From Eubacteriales bacterium (GTDB lineage: Bacteria > Bacillota > Clostridia > Lachnospirales > Lachnospiraceae): a stretch of DNA of 49,680 nt. Numbering within the stretch: position 1 is the stretch's first letter; each line of letters starts with the position of its first letter. Location of the stretch: assembly GCA_030524175.1 (NCBI GenBank), contig JAUNHC010000039.1:1-49680 (forward strand). Reading direction: 5' to 3'. The notes below the pieces were generated by a model. That model did not search any database. It saw only the letters and a list, made by a program, of their open reading frames with translations, and was not told the DNA's origin. Below are positions 8,244-17,228 of this stretch, one piece after another. The translations under genes and the position numbers were made by a program.

Positions 8244-9176
8244 ATGGACTATATTCCACTTATGTGCTATGCTCCCACTATGGAAAGATTAAATGAGAAA
8301 AAACAGGACGGATTTAAAGGTGAGTGGATGTTTGTGCTGCCTACCGAGACGTTTCAGGCATATGCGGAGCATCCCCAGGTGAGAAGATTATATTTGACTG
8401 ATGTTGGATTTTTCCCTCATGCTGCACAGCACTACAGAGAAAGAAAGGAAGGAATAGAGGAGTATATATTCATCTACTGTATGGAGGGGAGCGGCATCAT
8501 TGAGCTTAACGGAGGAACCAGGATCGTTCTGAAGGAAAATGAGGCATTCTGTATTCCGGGGAATTGCGGACACAAATATTATGCCTGTCAGGAGAATCCC
8601 TGGAGTATTTTATGGGTTCACTTTAAGGGCGAGGATGTGGCTTATTATCCTCTGGAGGAATGCAGGGTGGTAAAATTCCAGTCCATAAATTCATCCAGCC
8701 GTATGTTGTCATTATTTGAACTACTGCTCAGGGTACTTGGCGGGAACTATACATTGGGAAATTTTATTTATATTTCCCAGGTGCTTTCTCTCATTTTAGG
8801 TGAAACTTATTTCAGAGAAAAAGATTATACAACATTGGAACAAAATAAGCATGTGACAAATGTGATTCGTTTTATGTATAAACATTTGCAGGAAAACCTG
8901 ACACTGGAGGAGGTGGCGCGGGAGTTTGACTTTTCCAAGAGCTATCTTCATGCTATTTTTCAAAAGTATACACAGCATGCGCCTATGGATTTCTATATAC
9001 AGTTAAAAATCAAGGAGGCCTGTAAGCTTCTCCGCTCCACGGATCTGTATATTTATGAAATAGGAATGAGACTGGGGTATAAGGATCAATACTATTTTTC
9101 AAGAATTTTTAAGAAAGTAACAGGAGTTTCACCTAAAGAATACAGGGAGAACGGGGCTGTGCATTATGAAGAGTGA
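8244..9176 (+). CDS. AraC-family transcriptional regulator, cupin sensor type
   Basis: With the start at ATG 8244 the protein has about 310 residues. The frame stays open upstream to 8040, but that part overlaps the divergent gene and has no ribosome site. The N-terminal half is an AraC-binding cupin (IIELNGGTRIVLKENEAFCI, then FCIPGNCGHKYYA), which in this family binds a sugar. The C-terminal about 100 residues hold two helix-turn-helix motifs (LTLEEVAREFDFSKSYLHAI; IYEIGMRLGYKDQYYFSRIF). Its position suggests control of the divergent DUF5107 gene and the downstream glycosidases. The start codon is not certain: only a weak GGAA lies upstream. Confidence 0.82.
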   Translation: MDYIPLMCYAPTMERLNEKKQDGFKGEWMFVLPTETFQAYAEHPQVRRLYLTDVGFFPHAAQHYRERKEGIEEYIFIYCMEGSGIIELNGGTRIVLKENEAFCIPGNCGHKYYACQENPWSILWVHFKGEDVAYYPLEECRVVKFQSINSSSRMLSLFELLLRVLGGNYTLGNFIYISQVLSLILGETYFREKDYTTLEQNKHVTNVIRFMYKHLQENLTLEEVAREFDFSKSYLHAIFQKYTQHAPMDFYIQLKIKEACKLLRSTDLYIYEIGMRLGYKDQYYFSRIFKKVTGVSPKEYRENGAVHYEE

Positions 9177-9348
9177 TTCACAGCAATTTTTGACAATTAT
9201 AAAGCAATCTACGTCAGTGCAATTTGATGATAGTCATGATATTATGAAAAAAATAGTTTCTATAAATCAGTTTTGCTGGAGTGTGTCGGAAATAAAGACA
9301 GCAATTAGATACAATTTTACTGAGACTGCCATCAGACAGGAGGAAGTG

Positions 9349-10188
9349 ATGAAGTCAAAGGAAAAAGGAATCTGTAAAGAATCAGATTTATTTTTTGCAA
9401 CACCCGGGAACTTGGCAAAAGAATTATTTTTTTATGTTACCTGTACAGGCCATTTTTGGTATGAGGATACATACAGGATATGGAGAGATAATTATAACAG
9501 TTATCTGGTTATGTATATTTTAAAAGGCAGAGCGAAGGTTTTCTGTGAAGGAAGAGCTTTCGATGCGGAAGAAAATCAGACGGTATTTCTGGATTGCTGT
9601 AAGCCTCATGGGTATGAAGCAAAGGAAGGGCTGGAAACACTGTGGTTTCATTTCGACGGACACAATACAGAGGAGTTTTATCGCTATCTATATAATCTTC
9701 AGGGGTGTGTGATGAATGCAGGGGATCCTTATACGATAAAGAACAACATGTATAAGATTTACCATATGCACAGCGGGAAAGAGGTTATTGATGAGGCCCT
9801 GCAGTCTGCGTACATAGCAAGGATACTGGCAGAGTTCTTCCCTCATAGAATATGCAGGGATAAGGAAAGCCCCACAGGGATTGAGAAGAGTATAAATTTT
9901 ATCCATGAACATTTCAAGGAGGGAATAAATGTTAAAATGCTGGCATCCCAGGCCGCTTTGAGTGAATATCATTTTCTGCGGGAGTTTAAAAAGGAAACAG
10001 GCTTTACGCCTCATGAATATCTTGTAAAAACGAGGATGAATAAAGCAAAAGTCCTGTTGAGAGGGGAGAATGAGAGTATCGCCCAAGTTGCGGAGGAATG
10101 CGGTTTTTCCAACGAATCCACATTTATCAAGACTTATAAACGTCATACCGGGATGACACCGGGGAAATTCAGAAAAATGATCATGTAA
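9349..10188 (+). CDS. AraC-family transcriptional regulator
   Basis: A 279-residue regulator. The start at ATG 9349 is chosen because AGGAGG (9338-9343) precedes it at the right distance and the size matches the family; the frame is open to 9166 but that extension has no homology-like features. The N-terminal cupin sensor includes SYLVMYILKGRAKVFCEGRA and FLDCCKPHGYEAKEG. The C-terminal pair of helix-turn-helix motifs is INVKMLASQAALSEYHFLRE and IAQVAEECGFSNESTFIKTY. It is the second AraC protein in a row and lies 22 bases before the GH2-like gene, so it is a likely direct activator of that gene. The gap 9177-9348 shows no promoter I trust. Confidence 0.85.
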   Translation: MKSKEKGICKESDLFFATPGNLAKELFFYVTCTGHFWYEDTYRIWRDNYNSYLVMYILKGRAKVFCEGRAFDAEENQTVFLDCCKPHGYEAKEGLETLWFHFDGHNTEEFYRYLYNLQGCVMNAGDPYTIKNNMYKIYHMHSGKEVIDEALQSAYIARILAEFFPHRICRDKESPTGIEKSINFIHEHFKEGINVKMLASQAALSEYHFLREFKKETGFTPHEYLVKTRMNKAKVLLRGENESIAQVAEECGFSNESTFIKTYKRHTGMTPGKFRKMIM

Positions 10189-10210
10189 TACGATATGGGG
10201 AGAAATTATT

Positions 10211-12874
10211 ATGATGAGAAAAATTCGGCTGCAGGGCAAATGGGGAATTTGTATGAACCAGGGAAAGAACCTGCCGGAAAAAAAGGCATTTGTTGATTTC
10301 ATTGACTTGCCGTCTACCACAGAGTGTGCAAAAAAAGGGATATTTGCACCTGACAATACGGAAACCCTTCATCTTTCCCGGCGTTATCCCATAGAGGGGA
10401 TGGTGTGGTATGAACGGCAGATAGAGATACCAAAAGCGTGGGAAAATAAAGAAATCATATTAAATATAGAAAGGACTAAATTTACGGCTGTATATGTGGA
10501 CGGCAGTCTATTTTCAAGTTCTTTTGAGACAATAATCCCGCAAAAGCACAAGCTTGGAAGAATGGGAGCAGGGCTTCACACCCTTACCGTAGGGGTGGAT
10601 AACGCTCTCACCTCATATGGGGATTTTCCCCCCGGACTGATGGACGGACATCAGTATACAGACCATACCCAGACAAATTGGAACGGTCTTCTGGGAGACA
10701 TATCTTTAGAAGCTAAAGAGAGTGTTTATTTTACCGGAGTAAGCCTTGTGAAAGAAAAGGGAATAAATAAAATATGTGCCAGGCTTCATTTATTCAGCAG
10801 TACAGCGGCGGAAGGGTCGATCAAGTTAGAACTTCGGGGAGATACAGACGGCCGTATGTGTTTCAGCAGGGAAATACCCTGTATGCTGCAGGAAGGGGAG
10901 AACCAGGCTGAGTACTTTATTGAGCCGGAGGAGAAGATTCAATGCTGGGATGAATTTACGCCATTTCTCTATGAGGCTGGGATAAAATGGTGCGGCAAGG
11001 ATGGAAAAGAGATTGATTCCTGCTGTATGAAAACCGGCTTTCCTGAGATAGAGATTAAAAATAAGCTTATCTGTAATCATGGAGTGCCTGTGTACCTCAG
11101 GGGAACAGTTGACTGCTGTATTTACCCGTTGACTGGTGCAGCGCCCATGGATGAAAAAGAATGGATGACCATTCTGAAAAAGATGAAGGAATACGGCCTG
11201 AACCATTACCGGTTTCATTCTTGGTGTCCCCCTGAAGCAGCTTTTAAGGCGGCTGATATGCTTGGTATGTACCTTGAAGTAGAGATGTCCGGTTTTGCCC
11301 TTGGTCTTTATGAAAGAAATAATGAAAAATATGATTCTGTACTTGAAAGATATTATTATGACCAGGCAGAAAAGATTTTAAAAACCTTTGGAAATCATCC
11401 TTCCTTTTTGATTTTTGCTGTTGGAAACGAGCTTGTGGGTGATGTTGCCTCTTATGACAGATTGATCAGAAGCATCAGACCATTGCGGCCCGATAAACTG
11501 TATACCCAGGGAGCGAATAACTTTCTTGAAGAGCCTGTGCAGGGACAGGAGGATGATCTTTGGATCATGATGCGTACATCCAAGACCCATAATATCAGAG
11601 GATCTTTTGCACATTCGGATAAGCCTCTTGGACATATTCAAAGTCAGGAACCTGCTTCGGCCAGGGTGAATTATAAGGAAGCCCTAACGCTGTCAAGTGT
11701 ACCGCTCATTGCCCATGAAATCGGACAGTACCAGATATATCCGGATTATACAGAAATAAGAAAATACACAGGTGTGTTAGAACCTTCCGCACTTAAAATA
11801 TACAGGAAACGTTTGGAGGATAAGGCACAGAGCGGGCTGGCTCCTGATTATGCAAGGGCGTCAGGAAAGCTTACAGTCCAGTGCTATAAGGAAGAAATTG
11901 AAGCGCAGCTCCGGACAGAGGGAATGTCAGGTTTCCAGCTTCTGGGACTTCAGGACTTTCCAGGGCAGGGAACTGCGCTGGTAGGTATACTGGACAGCTT
12001 TCTTGACAGCAAAGGACTGATAAGTCCCGGACAGTGGCGGCAGTTTTGTGCGCCTTGTGTGGTGCTTGCATGTTTTGATTCTTATGTATGGCAATCAAGG
12101 GACAGGATGAGTCTTGAGGTATTGTGCCCGAACTTCTCGGCAGGATACATTGAAGGAGCGGTTAAGGTTTCTTTTAAGGACAACAATACAATAATTTCAG
12201 ACAGTGACCTTGGAACAATGATGGCCGGGAGAGGGCAGTGGAATAGGTTTCCTATTACGGAACTGATGCTGCCGGAAGTAAAAGAGGCCAAAGAAATTAT
12301 AATGGAGCTGTCCTTTGCAGGATTAAGAAACTGTTATAGCATTTTTATTTATCCCCGGGAGCTATTGGAAGCTGGGGAGAATGTGTTCATTACGAATAAG
12401 CTGGATGAAAGTGCGGAGACAGCATTGAAGGAAGGCAGGAATGTGCTTTTGCTCAACCGTCATACAGAGGGAGAGATACCTGGATTTTTTCCGGCAGATT
12501 TCTGGTGCTACCCTATGTTCAGAGATGCCTGTTTGTCCAAGGGGATGGAGCCGGCGCCGGGAACCATGGGACTTTTAATAAGTAACACACATCCGGCATT
12601 ATCCGGATTTCCTACAAAAGACTGGGCACAATGGCAGTGGCAGCAGATTGTGGTACATGGACATAGTGATGTTCTGGATGAGGATTCTGGTGCGGAGCTT
12701 ATAGTGGAGGTGATTGATAATTTTCAGCGCAGCCACAGGCTGGGACTGATTTATGAAAAGCAGGTGGGAAAAGGAAAGCTGCTTTTCTGTAATGTGGACC
12801 TGCAGTCTCATCTGCACAGACCAGAAATAAGATGTCTCTACAATTCTCTTTTACGGTATTTGAAGAAAAGATAG
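10211..12874 (+). CDS. Glycoside hydrolase family 2-like enzyme
   Basis: An 887-residue protein without a signal peptide, so it acts inside the cell on imported sugar. The order is GH2-like: N-terminal jelly-roll sugar-binding domain (about 1-170, with MVWYERQIEIP and FTAVYVDG), immunoglobulin-like domain (about 170-275), TIM barrel from about 285, then a long C-terminal beta region (about 600-887). The likely acid/base is Glu407 in FAVGNEL, and a likely nucleophile is Glu503 in LIAHEIGQY. The family cleaves beta-galactosides, beta-glucuronides or beta-mannosides; the nucleophile context differs from all three textbook versions, so specificity is open. It begins the enzyme part of the locus. 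Confidence 0.8.
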   Translation: MMRKIRLQGKWGICMNQGKNLPEKKAFVDFIDLPSTTECAKKGIFAPDNTETLHLSRRYPIEGMVWYERQIEIPKAWENKEIILNIERTKFTAVYVDGSLFSSSFETIIPQKHKLGRMGAGLHTLTVGVDNALTSYGDFPPGLMDGHQYTDHTQTNWNGLLGDISLEAKESVYFTGVSLVKEKGINKICARLHLFSSTAAEGSIKLELRGDTDGRMCFSREIPCMLQEGENQAEYFIEPEEKIQCWDEFTPFLYEAGIKWCGKDGKEIDSCCMKTGFPEIEIKNKLICNHGVPVYLRGTVDCCIYPLTGAAPMDEKEWMTILKKMKEYGLNHYRFHSWCPPEAAFKAADMLGMYLEVEMSGFALGLYERNNEKYDSVLERYYYDQAEKILKTFGNHPSFLIFAVGNELVGDVASYDRLIRSIRPLRPDKLYTQGANNFLEEPVQGQEDDLWIMMRTSKTHNIRGSFAHSDKPLGHIQSQEPASARVNYKEALTLSSVPLIAHEIGQYQIYPDYTEIRKYTGVLEPSALKIYRKRLEDKAQSGLAPDYARASGKLTVQCYKEEIEAQLRTEGMSGFQLLGLQDFPGQGTALVGILDSFLDSKGLISPGQWRQFCAPCVVLACFDSYVWQSRDRMSLEVLCPNFSAGYIEGAVKVSFKDNNTIISDSDLGTMMAGRGQWNRFPITELMLPEVKEAKEIIMELSFAGLRNCYSIFIYPRELLEAGENVFITNKLDESAETALKEGRNVLLLNRHTEGEIPGFFPADFWCYPMFRDACLSKGMEPAPGTMGLLISNTHPALSGFPTKDWAQWQWQQIVVHGHSDVLDEDSGAELIVEVIDNFQRSHRLGLIYEKQVGKGKLLFCNVDLQSHLHRPEIRCLYNSLLRYLKKR

Positions 12875-13019
12875 GTATGTAATATCCGTTTTTCTTTAGA
12901 AATGTACATAATTTCATATCCTTCAAAGCGGAGCTTTTTGATAGAATAAAACCATAGTGGGGATGTTCTGTCAGAAGGCTCCGTCTTTACTGTTAGAATA
13001 TTGTGGAGAGAGGACGACT

Positions 13020-13973
13020 ATGAGTGAGGTAAGTAAAAAGGTAATGCAGGCTATGCTATGTATGACAAGACAATGCTGGGAACAAGGAATTGCGGCCCAG
13101 GCTCTTATGGAGGCGGGTGAGGAAGAACTGCTGGCACTGGTCATCCATGATATGGTGCTGCGCCAGAGCAGTGACGGCCGTCTCTGTAATGTGGAAAATA
13201 CCCCTGCAGTGACGGATTCAGCCTTTTGTGTGCCGGCTGTTCTTATGACAGGAAATAAGACAGGCAGTCAAAGATATAAAGAGGCCGCAGAAGAAAATAT
13301 AAGCTTTTTCTTAAAGGATGCGGAGAGAGCGGCGGACGGTACTTTGTTCCACATGCGGCACACCCGGGAAATATGGGCGGATTCCGCTGCATTTTTGCCA
13401 TATGCCCTTGCGCTTTCAGGGCATTTTGAAGAGGCGTTCTGCCAGATGAAGGGGATTCTAACACGGCTGTGTAATGAAGATACAGGACTATACTGCCATA
13501 TTTGGGATGACGGCAGGAGGGGATATCTGCGGGAAGTGTCTTGGGGAATAGGCAACGGGTGGATTTTAACCGGTCTTTTGAGGACGCTTCTGGTGTGGGG
13601 AAGGGAATACCAAAAAGAGAAACAACAGATGGAATGTTGGTTTTATGCGCTGTTGGAGAATATGCTGCGGTTTGAGACAAAGAACCATGGCTTCCATGAT
13701 ATCCTGGATCAACCGGATACCTTTGAGGAATCGGAGTGTGCAGCCATGGTTGCCTATGTGATCTATCGTGCAGTTTTTGAAGGGTTTCTTGAAGAAAAAT
13801 ATATAATGCGGGCAGATGGTATCCGGGAGACATTATATGAAAAAATAGGCTCTGACGGCCTGGTCCATAGGGCTTCCGGATCCCCGTCCTTCGACCGTCC
13901 GGGTACATCGGTGGAGTGTCAGGCTCACGTAATGATGATGGAGCAGGCATATGAAAATGTTCGAATTTCCTAA
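13020..13973 (+). CDS. Glycoside hydrolase family 105/88-like unsaturated uronyl hydrolase
   Basis: A 317-residue alpha/alpha-barrel protein, close to but shorter than typical GH105 enzymes. Start at ATG 13020 with GGAGAGAGGA upstream; the longer frame from 12957 lacks a ribosome site. Family-like features are an early conserved Trp in TRQCWEQGIAAQAL, the candidate catalytic Asp in REIWADSAAFLPYAL, and the glycine-rich WGIGNGWILTGL. Known members remove a 4,5-unsaturated uronic acid left by polysaccharide lyases by hydrating its double bond, giving a 5-keto uronate. No signal peptide, so cytosolic. Its presence implies imported oligosaccharides carry an unsaturated uronic acid, for example from rhamnogalacturonan or an arabinogalactan; the source is inference. 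Confidence 0.78.
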   Translation: MSEVSKKVMQAMLCMTRQCWEQGIAAQALMEAGEEELLALVIHDMVLRQSSDGRLCNVENTPAVTDSAFCVPAVLMTGNKTGSQRYKEAAEENISFFLKDAERAADGTLFHMRHTREIWADSAAFLPYALALSGHFEEAFCQMKGILTRLCNEDTGLYCHIWDDGRRGYLREVSWGIGNGWILTGLLRTLLVWGREYQKEKQQMECWFYALLENMLRFETKNHGFHDILDQPDTFEESECAAMVAYVIYRAVFEGFLEEKYIMRADGIRETLYEKIGSDGLVHRASGSPSFDRPGTSVECQAHVMMMEQAYENVRIS

Positions 13974-13985
13974 AAATTGAGCGAA

Positions 13986-14022
13986 ATAAGGTCCTTATGT
14001 ACAGAGAATGAGATGTTAGAAT
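13986..14022 (+). promoter_or_regulatory. Candidate promoter and palindromic site before the sugar-binding protein gene
   Basis: The perfect palindrome ATAAGG-T-CCTTAT (13986-13998) ends where a weak -35 would fall (CTTATG, 13994-13999), 17 bases before a -10 TAGAAT (14017-14022). The poor -35 suggests activator dependence. An AAAGGAGG site precedes the start at 14054. Confidence 0.4.
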
Positions 14023-14053
14023 ATAGTTATCAAATAAAGGAGGACGTAACAAG

Positions 14054-15331
14054 ATGAAGAAAAAATTGATCAGTGTATTTATGGCAGCAGCAGTGGCAGT
14101 ATCAGCATTTGCAGTTCCGGTGGCAGCGGAGGCAGAGGAGCAGGTAACTCTTACATATTGGGGCTGGGATTCCAATTATTATGAGCCGTTGATCGAAGCC
14201 TATATGGAATCTCATCCAAATGTGAAAATCGAAGCCACGGCAACAGAGTGGGGTGATATGCTGACAAAGGTCCAGCAGGCTCTGGCGTCCGGTTCTGAGC
14301 TTCCAACCATCATTCCTATGGATATCACTCTCATCGGAAACTGGAAGAAGATGGGGATCACAGAAAACCTTCTGGACTATGGCCTTGATACCAGTGTATA
14401 TAATAGCGCATTGATTGAAGCAGCCACAGACGCTGACGGAAATGTGATCGGGTTGTTCGAAAACGTGTGTCCGGCCGGTATAGCATATAAGCGGGACCTG
14501 GCAAAGGAATATTTTGGTACAGATGACCCGGATGAGCTGGCGGAAATGTTCAGCAGCTATGACGCTTATGTTGAAAAAGGAAAAGAAGTGGCAGAAAAAT
14601 CCGACGGATCTGTATTCTTGTTCCATTCCGGTCAGGCAGTAGCAGAGTGGTTATACTTTGCAAGTGATATTGCGAATGTATCTGACGATACCATTAATAT
14701 GACGGACAAAATGACAGATGTTATGAGCAAGCTGGTTGAACTGAGAGATGCAGGTGCAGTGGACAGTTACCAGAACGGTACTGCAGAGGCTAATGCAACA
14801 TACGCTGATGACAACCATATTTTCTATCCTTGTCCTGACTGGGCATTGACCTATTATATTGAGAGCAATGACCCGGACGGTTCCGGAAACTGGGGGCTGA
14901 TCAAGGCACCTTCAGGCTACAGCCACGGCGGGACAGCTATGGGTATTTCCTCATCTGCGTCTGACGAGCAGAAAGAAGCTGCCTATGATTTTATTACCTG
15001 GGCTGTTTCATCTGAAGAAGGTGCTACAGTTGCAAAAGACAAAGCCGGTTATATCACACAGGATTCCACTATTGCAACAGATGAGTTCTGTAAACGTTCA
15101 GACGAAGAATTCTTCGGCGGACAGGATATTTCCACCTTATACTACAAAGATATTGCTTCCATCATTTCCATTGCCACACCGTCAGCTTTTGATAATGATA
15201 TTGTAAGTGTCCGTAATGATGTTGCACAGCAGCTGATGAACGATACTTCCATGACTTTAGAGGATGCTGTCTCTGCGGCAGTAGAGGAACTTGGACAGCT
15301 TGTTACTGATGAGACAGTGACGATCAAATAA
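14054..15331 (+). CDS. Carbohydrate ABC transporter substrate-binding protein
   Basis: A 425-residue family-1 extracellular solute-binding protein for sugars or oligosaccharides. Residues 1-27 are a signal peptide ending AAEAEE; there is no lipobox cysteine, unusual for a Gram-positive binding protein. The mature start LTYWGWDSNYYEPLIEAY is characteristic, as are QQALASGSELPTIIPMDITL and the C-terminal AMGISSSASDEQKEAAYDFI. It is the first gene of a binding protein/permease/permease cassette and is followed by a hairpin terminator that would make it the most abundant product. The preceding regulators and the following two-component pair probably control it. Confidence 0.9.
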   Translation: MKKKLISVFMAAAVAVSAFAVPVAAEAEEQVTLTYWGWDSNYYEPLIEAYMESHPNVKIEATATEWGDMLTKVQQALASGSELPTIIPMDITLIGNWKKMGITENLLDYGLDTSVYNSALIEAATDADGNVIGLFENVCPAGIAYKRDLAKEYFGTDDPDELAEMFSSYDAYVEKGKEVAEKSDGSVFLFHSGQAVAEWLYFASDIANVSDDTINMTDKMTDVMSKLVELRDAGAVDSYQNGTAEANATYADDNHIFYPCPDWALTYYIESNDPDGSGNWGLIKAPSGYSHGGTAMGISSSASDEQKEAAYDFITWAVSSEEGATVAKDKAGYITQDSTIATDEFCKRSDEEFFGGQDISTLYYKDIASIISIATPSAFDNDIVSVRNDVAQQLMNDTSMTLEDAVSAAVEELGQLVTDETVTIK

Positions 15332-15342
15332 ATATGCAGACG

Positions 15343-15380
15343 AAGGGGGCTGTCCCGGTTCAGGAAGGACAGTCCCTTTT
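15343..15380 (+). terminator. Attenuating terminator between binding protein and permease genes
   Basis: A stem of about 13 pairs, with core arms GGGGCTGTCC (15346-15355) and GGACAGTCCC (15367-15376) containing one G-U pair, an 11-base loop and a TTTT tail. Partial read-through would explain the usual excess of binding protein over permease. Confidence 0.75.
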
Positions 15381-15402
15381 CCAATTCATGGAGGCCTTAT
15401 TT

Positions 15403-16308
15403 ATGAATAAGAGTATGAAAAAATACAGGACAACGTGGCCCATTATTTTCCTGGCACCTTTCTGCATCTGTTTTTTATTGTTCAATCTTTTTCCGATTTT
15501 GTATTCCTTTTACATGAGTACACTGGATTGGGCCGGATATAACGACAAGGTGTTTGTGGGAATGAAAAATTTTATCAACATTTTTACTAACGACAAAGTG
15601 TTTTGGAAGTCTGTACTGAATACTCTGCGTATCGGTTTGGTGGGATTTCCCGTGGCTATCATACTGGGATTGATCTTTGCAGAGCTTCTAAGCAATGTAA
15701 AACGGTTCAAGAATACGCTGCAGACAGCCAATTTTTTGCCGTATATCACCACACCTGTTGCCATCGGAATGATTTTTACATTTATTTTTGAGGAGCATGT
15801 AGGCATTCTCAATAAGCTCATTGAACATTTCGGAGGAGATGCTGTTAACTTTATCGGGACAGCGAAATGGGCGCCTCTGGTCATTTCTATCATGATCATC
15901 TGGAGGAATACAGGATACTTTATGACCATGTATCTGGCCGGGATCACATCTATCCCGGAGGATTTATACGAGGCAGCCAGGATAGACGGAGCCTCCAGGA
16001 TACAGTGTTTTTTTAAGATAACTGTTCCGCTTCTTAAATCAGTTACTACTTTCCTTGTTATTACAAGCACTATTTATATGTTCCAGATGTTTGACGAAGC
16101 AAATCTGTTGTTTACCAATCAGTCCAGCAGTACAGTGGGAGGACCTCAGCAGAGCTGCCTTACAATTGTGTGGAACTTTTATAATCAGGCATTCGGCTCC
16201 AATCCCCGCATGGGTTATGCGTCAGCCATGTCCTGTGTCCTGTTTGTGATCATAGCGGTTGTGTCTGTGATCGGTCTGCGCCTTATGAATGGAAAGGAGG
16301 AGGATTAA
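15403..16308 (+). CDS. Carbohydrate ABC transporter permease, MalF/UgpA type
   Basis: About 301 residues with six predicted membrane helices. The start at ATG 15403 has TGGAGG at 15389-15394; the frame is open back to 15334, but that stretch is the terminator hairpin. The EAA loop that contacts the ATPase reads LYEAARIDGASRIQCFFKI. Partner of the permease three bases downstream and of the binding protein at 14054. No ATPase is encoded in the cassette; in related bacteria a shared MsmK-type ATPase elsewhere energises such importers. Confidence 0.9.
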   Translation: MNKSMKKYRTTWPIIFLAPFCICFLLFNLFPILYSFYMSTLDWAGYNDKVFVGMKNFINIFTNDKVFWKSVLNTLRIGLVGFPVAIILGLIFAELLSNVKRFKNTLQTANFLPYITTPVAIGMIFTFIFEEHVGILNKLIEHFGGDAVNFIGTAKWAPLVISIMIIWRNTGYFMTMYLAGITSIPEDLYEAARIDGASRIQCFFKITVPLLKSVTTFLVITSTIYMFQMFDEANLLFTNQSSSTVGGPQQSCLTIVWNFYNQAFGSNPRMGYASAMSCVLFVIIAVVSVIGLRLMNGKEED

Positions 16309-16311
16309 GCT

Positions 16312-17127
16312 GTGAAAAAAACGAAATCTGTTATTTTAGGAATTATACTGGCGGTTATTTCCATTGTTTCCCTTATTCCATTCTGGCTGATGTTCTCCAT
16401 GTCCACTTACAAAAGTGAACAGATATTCCAGAATAACCCTATGATACCGTCGGACTTTCTGGCAGAGAATTTAAAGACAATATTTTCTGCCAATTTTCTA
16501 CAGTCGTATCTGAATAGTTTTTTTATTTCAGCAACAGTAATGGTATTGAGTGTACTGATCTGTGCCATGGCTGGATATGCCATGAATGTATATGAATTCA
16601 GGCTGAAAAAAGTAGTAAATATTTTTATTATGATGACCATGATGGTTCCTACACAGATAGGTATCATAGGCTACATGATCGAAATGCGTAACCTGAAGAT
16701 CAATAATACCCTGCTTCCGATGATTTGTGTGTGGCTTGCCAGCGGGCTTGGTGCATACTGGATGGTTTCTTTTGTAAAAAGCGGACTGCCAATGGAGCTT
16801 GTAGAGAGCGCCAGAATAGACGGAGCCGGGGAGATGAGGATTTTCGGCAGTATTGCGATTCCTTGTATAAAACCCGGGATCCTCACATTATGTTTGCTGC
16901 AGTTTCTGTGGTCATGGAACAGCTATATGTACCCTTTGGTATTTGTCAACAAGCCGGAGAACTATACGATACCTATATTTGTAAAAAGCCTGGCCAGTGC
17001 ATACCGTACAGACTATGGGGCACAGCTTGCAGGGCTTACTCTGTCTACGATCCCAGTGTTGATCTTATTCCTTTTTGGTTCCAAAAACTTTATAAAAGGA
17101 ATTACAGCAGGTGCCGTAAAGGGCTAA
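16312..17127 (+). CDS. Carbohydrate ABC transporter permease, MalG/UgpE type
   Basis: A 271-residue second permease subunit, starting at GTG 16312 with AAGGAGGAGG closely upstream. It has six hydrophobic segments and the EAA motif ELVESARIDGAGEMRIFGSI, and ends with the short C-terminal tail typical of MalG-like proteins (FIKGITAGAVKG). It forms the heterodimeric channel with the product of 15403. No intrinsic terminator is evident after it; an extended -10 for the regulator gene lies just beyond the stop. Confidence 0.9.
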   Translation: MKKTKSVILGIILAVISIVSLIPFWLMFSMSTYKSEQIFQNNPMIPSDFLAENLKTIFSANFLQSYLNSFFISATVMVLSVLICAMAGYAMNVYEFRLKKVVNIFIMMTMMVPTQIGIIGYMIEMRNLKINNTLLPMICVWLASGLGAYWMVSFVKSGLPMELVESARIDGAGEMRIFGSIAIPCIKPGILTLCLLQFLWSWNSYMYPLVFVNKPENYTIPIFVKSLASAYRTDYGAQLAGLTLSTIPVLILFLFGSKNFIKGITAGAVKG

Positions 17128-17130
17128 TTG

Positions 17131-17139
17131 TGCTATAAT
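17131..17139 (+). promoter_or_regulatory. Extended -10 promoter before the response regulator gene
   Basis: TGC-TATAAT (17131-17139) is a perfect extended -10. No good -35 hexamer lies 16-18 bases upstream, as often seen with extended -10 promoters. It would give an 80-90 base leader to the regulator start at 17229. Confidence 0.45.
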
Positions 17140-17228
17140 TAAACGGGTTTATAAAAATTGTATATACTGCTGTGTACCGGGCAGTTTTCTGATTGACTGA
17201 TTTAACTTTCTGACAGACGGAGGCATAA

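Noticed and set aside
9688-10356. 222-residue minus-strand open frame
   Set aside because: Antisense to the AraC gene and GH2-like gene; no ribosome site or recognisable domain.
12921-12945. Terminator between the GH2-like and GH105-like genes
   Set aside because: TCAAAGC-GGA-GCTTTTTGA has a stem of only a few A-T-rich pairs and no proper T run after it; too weak to call.
13243-14175. 310-residue minus-strand open frame
   Set aside because: It is entirely antisense to the GH105-like gene and the start of the binding protein gene, both with strong family features; Pro/Ser/His-rich composition is typical of a shadow frame.
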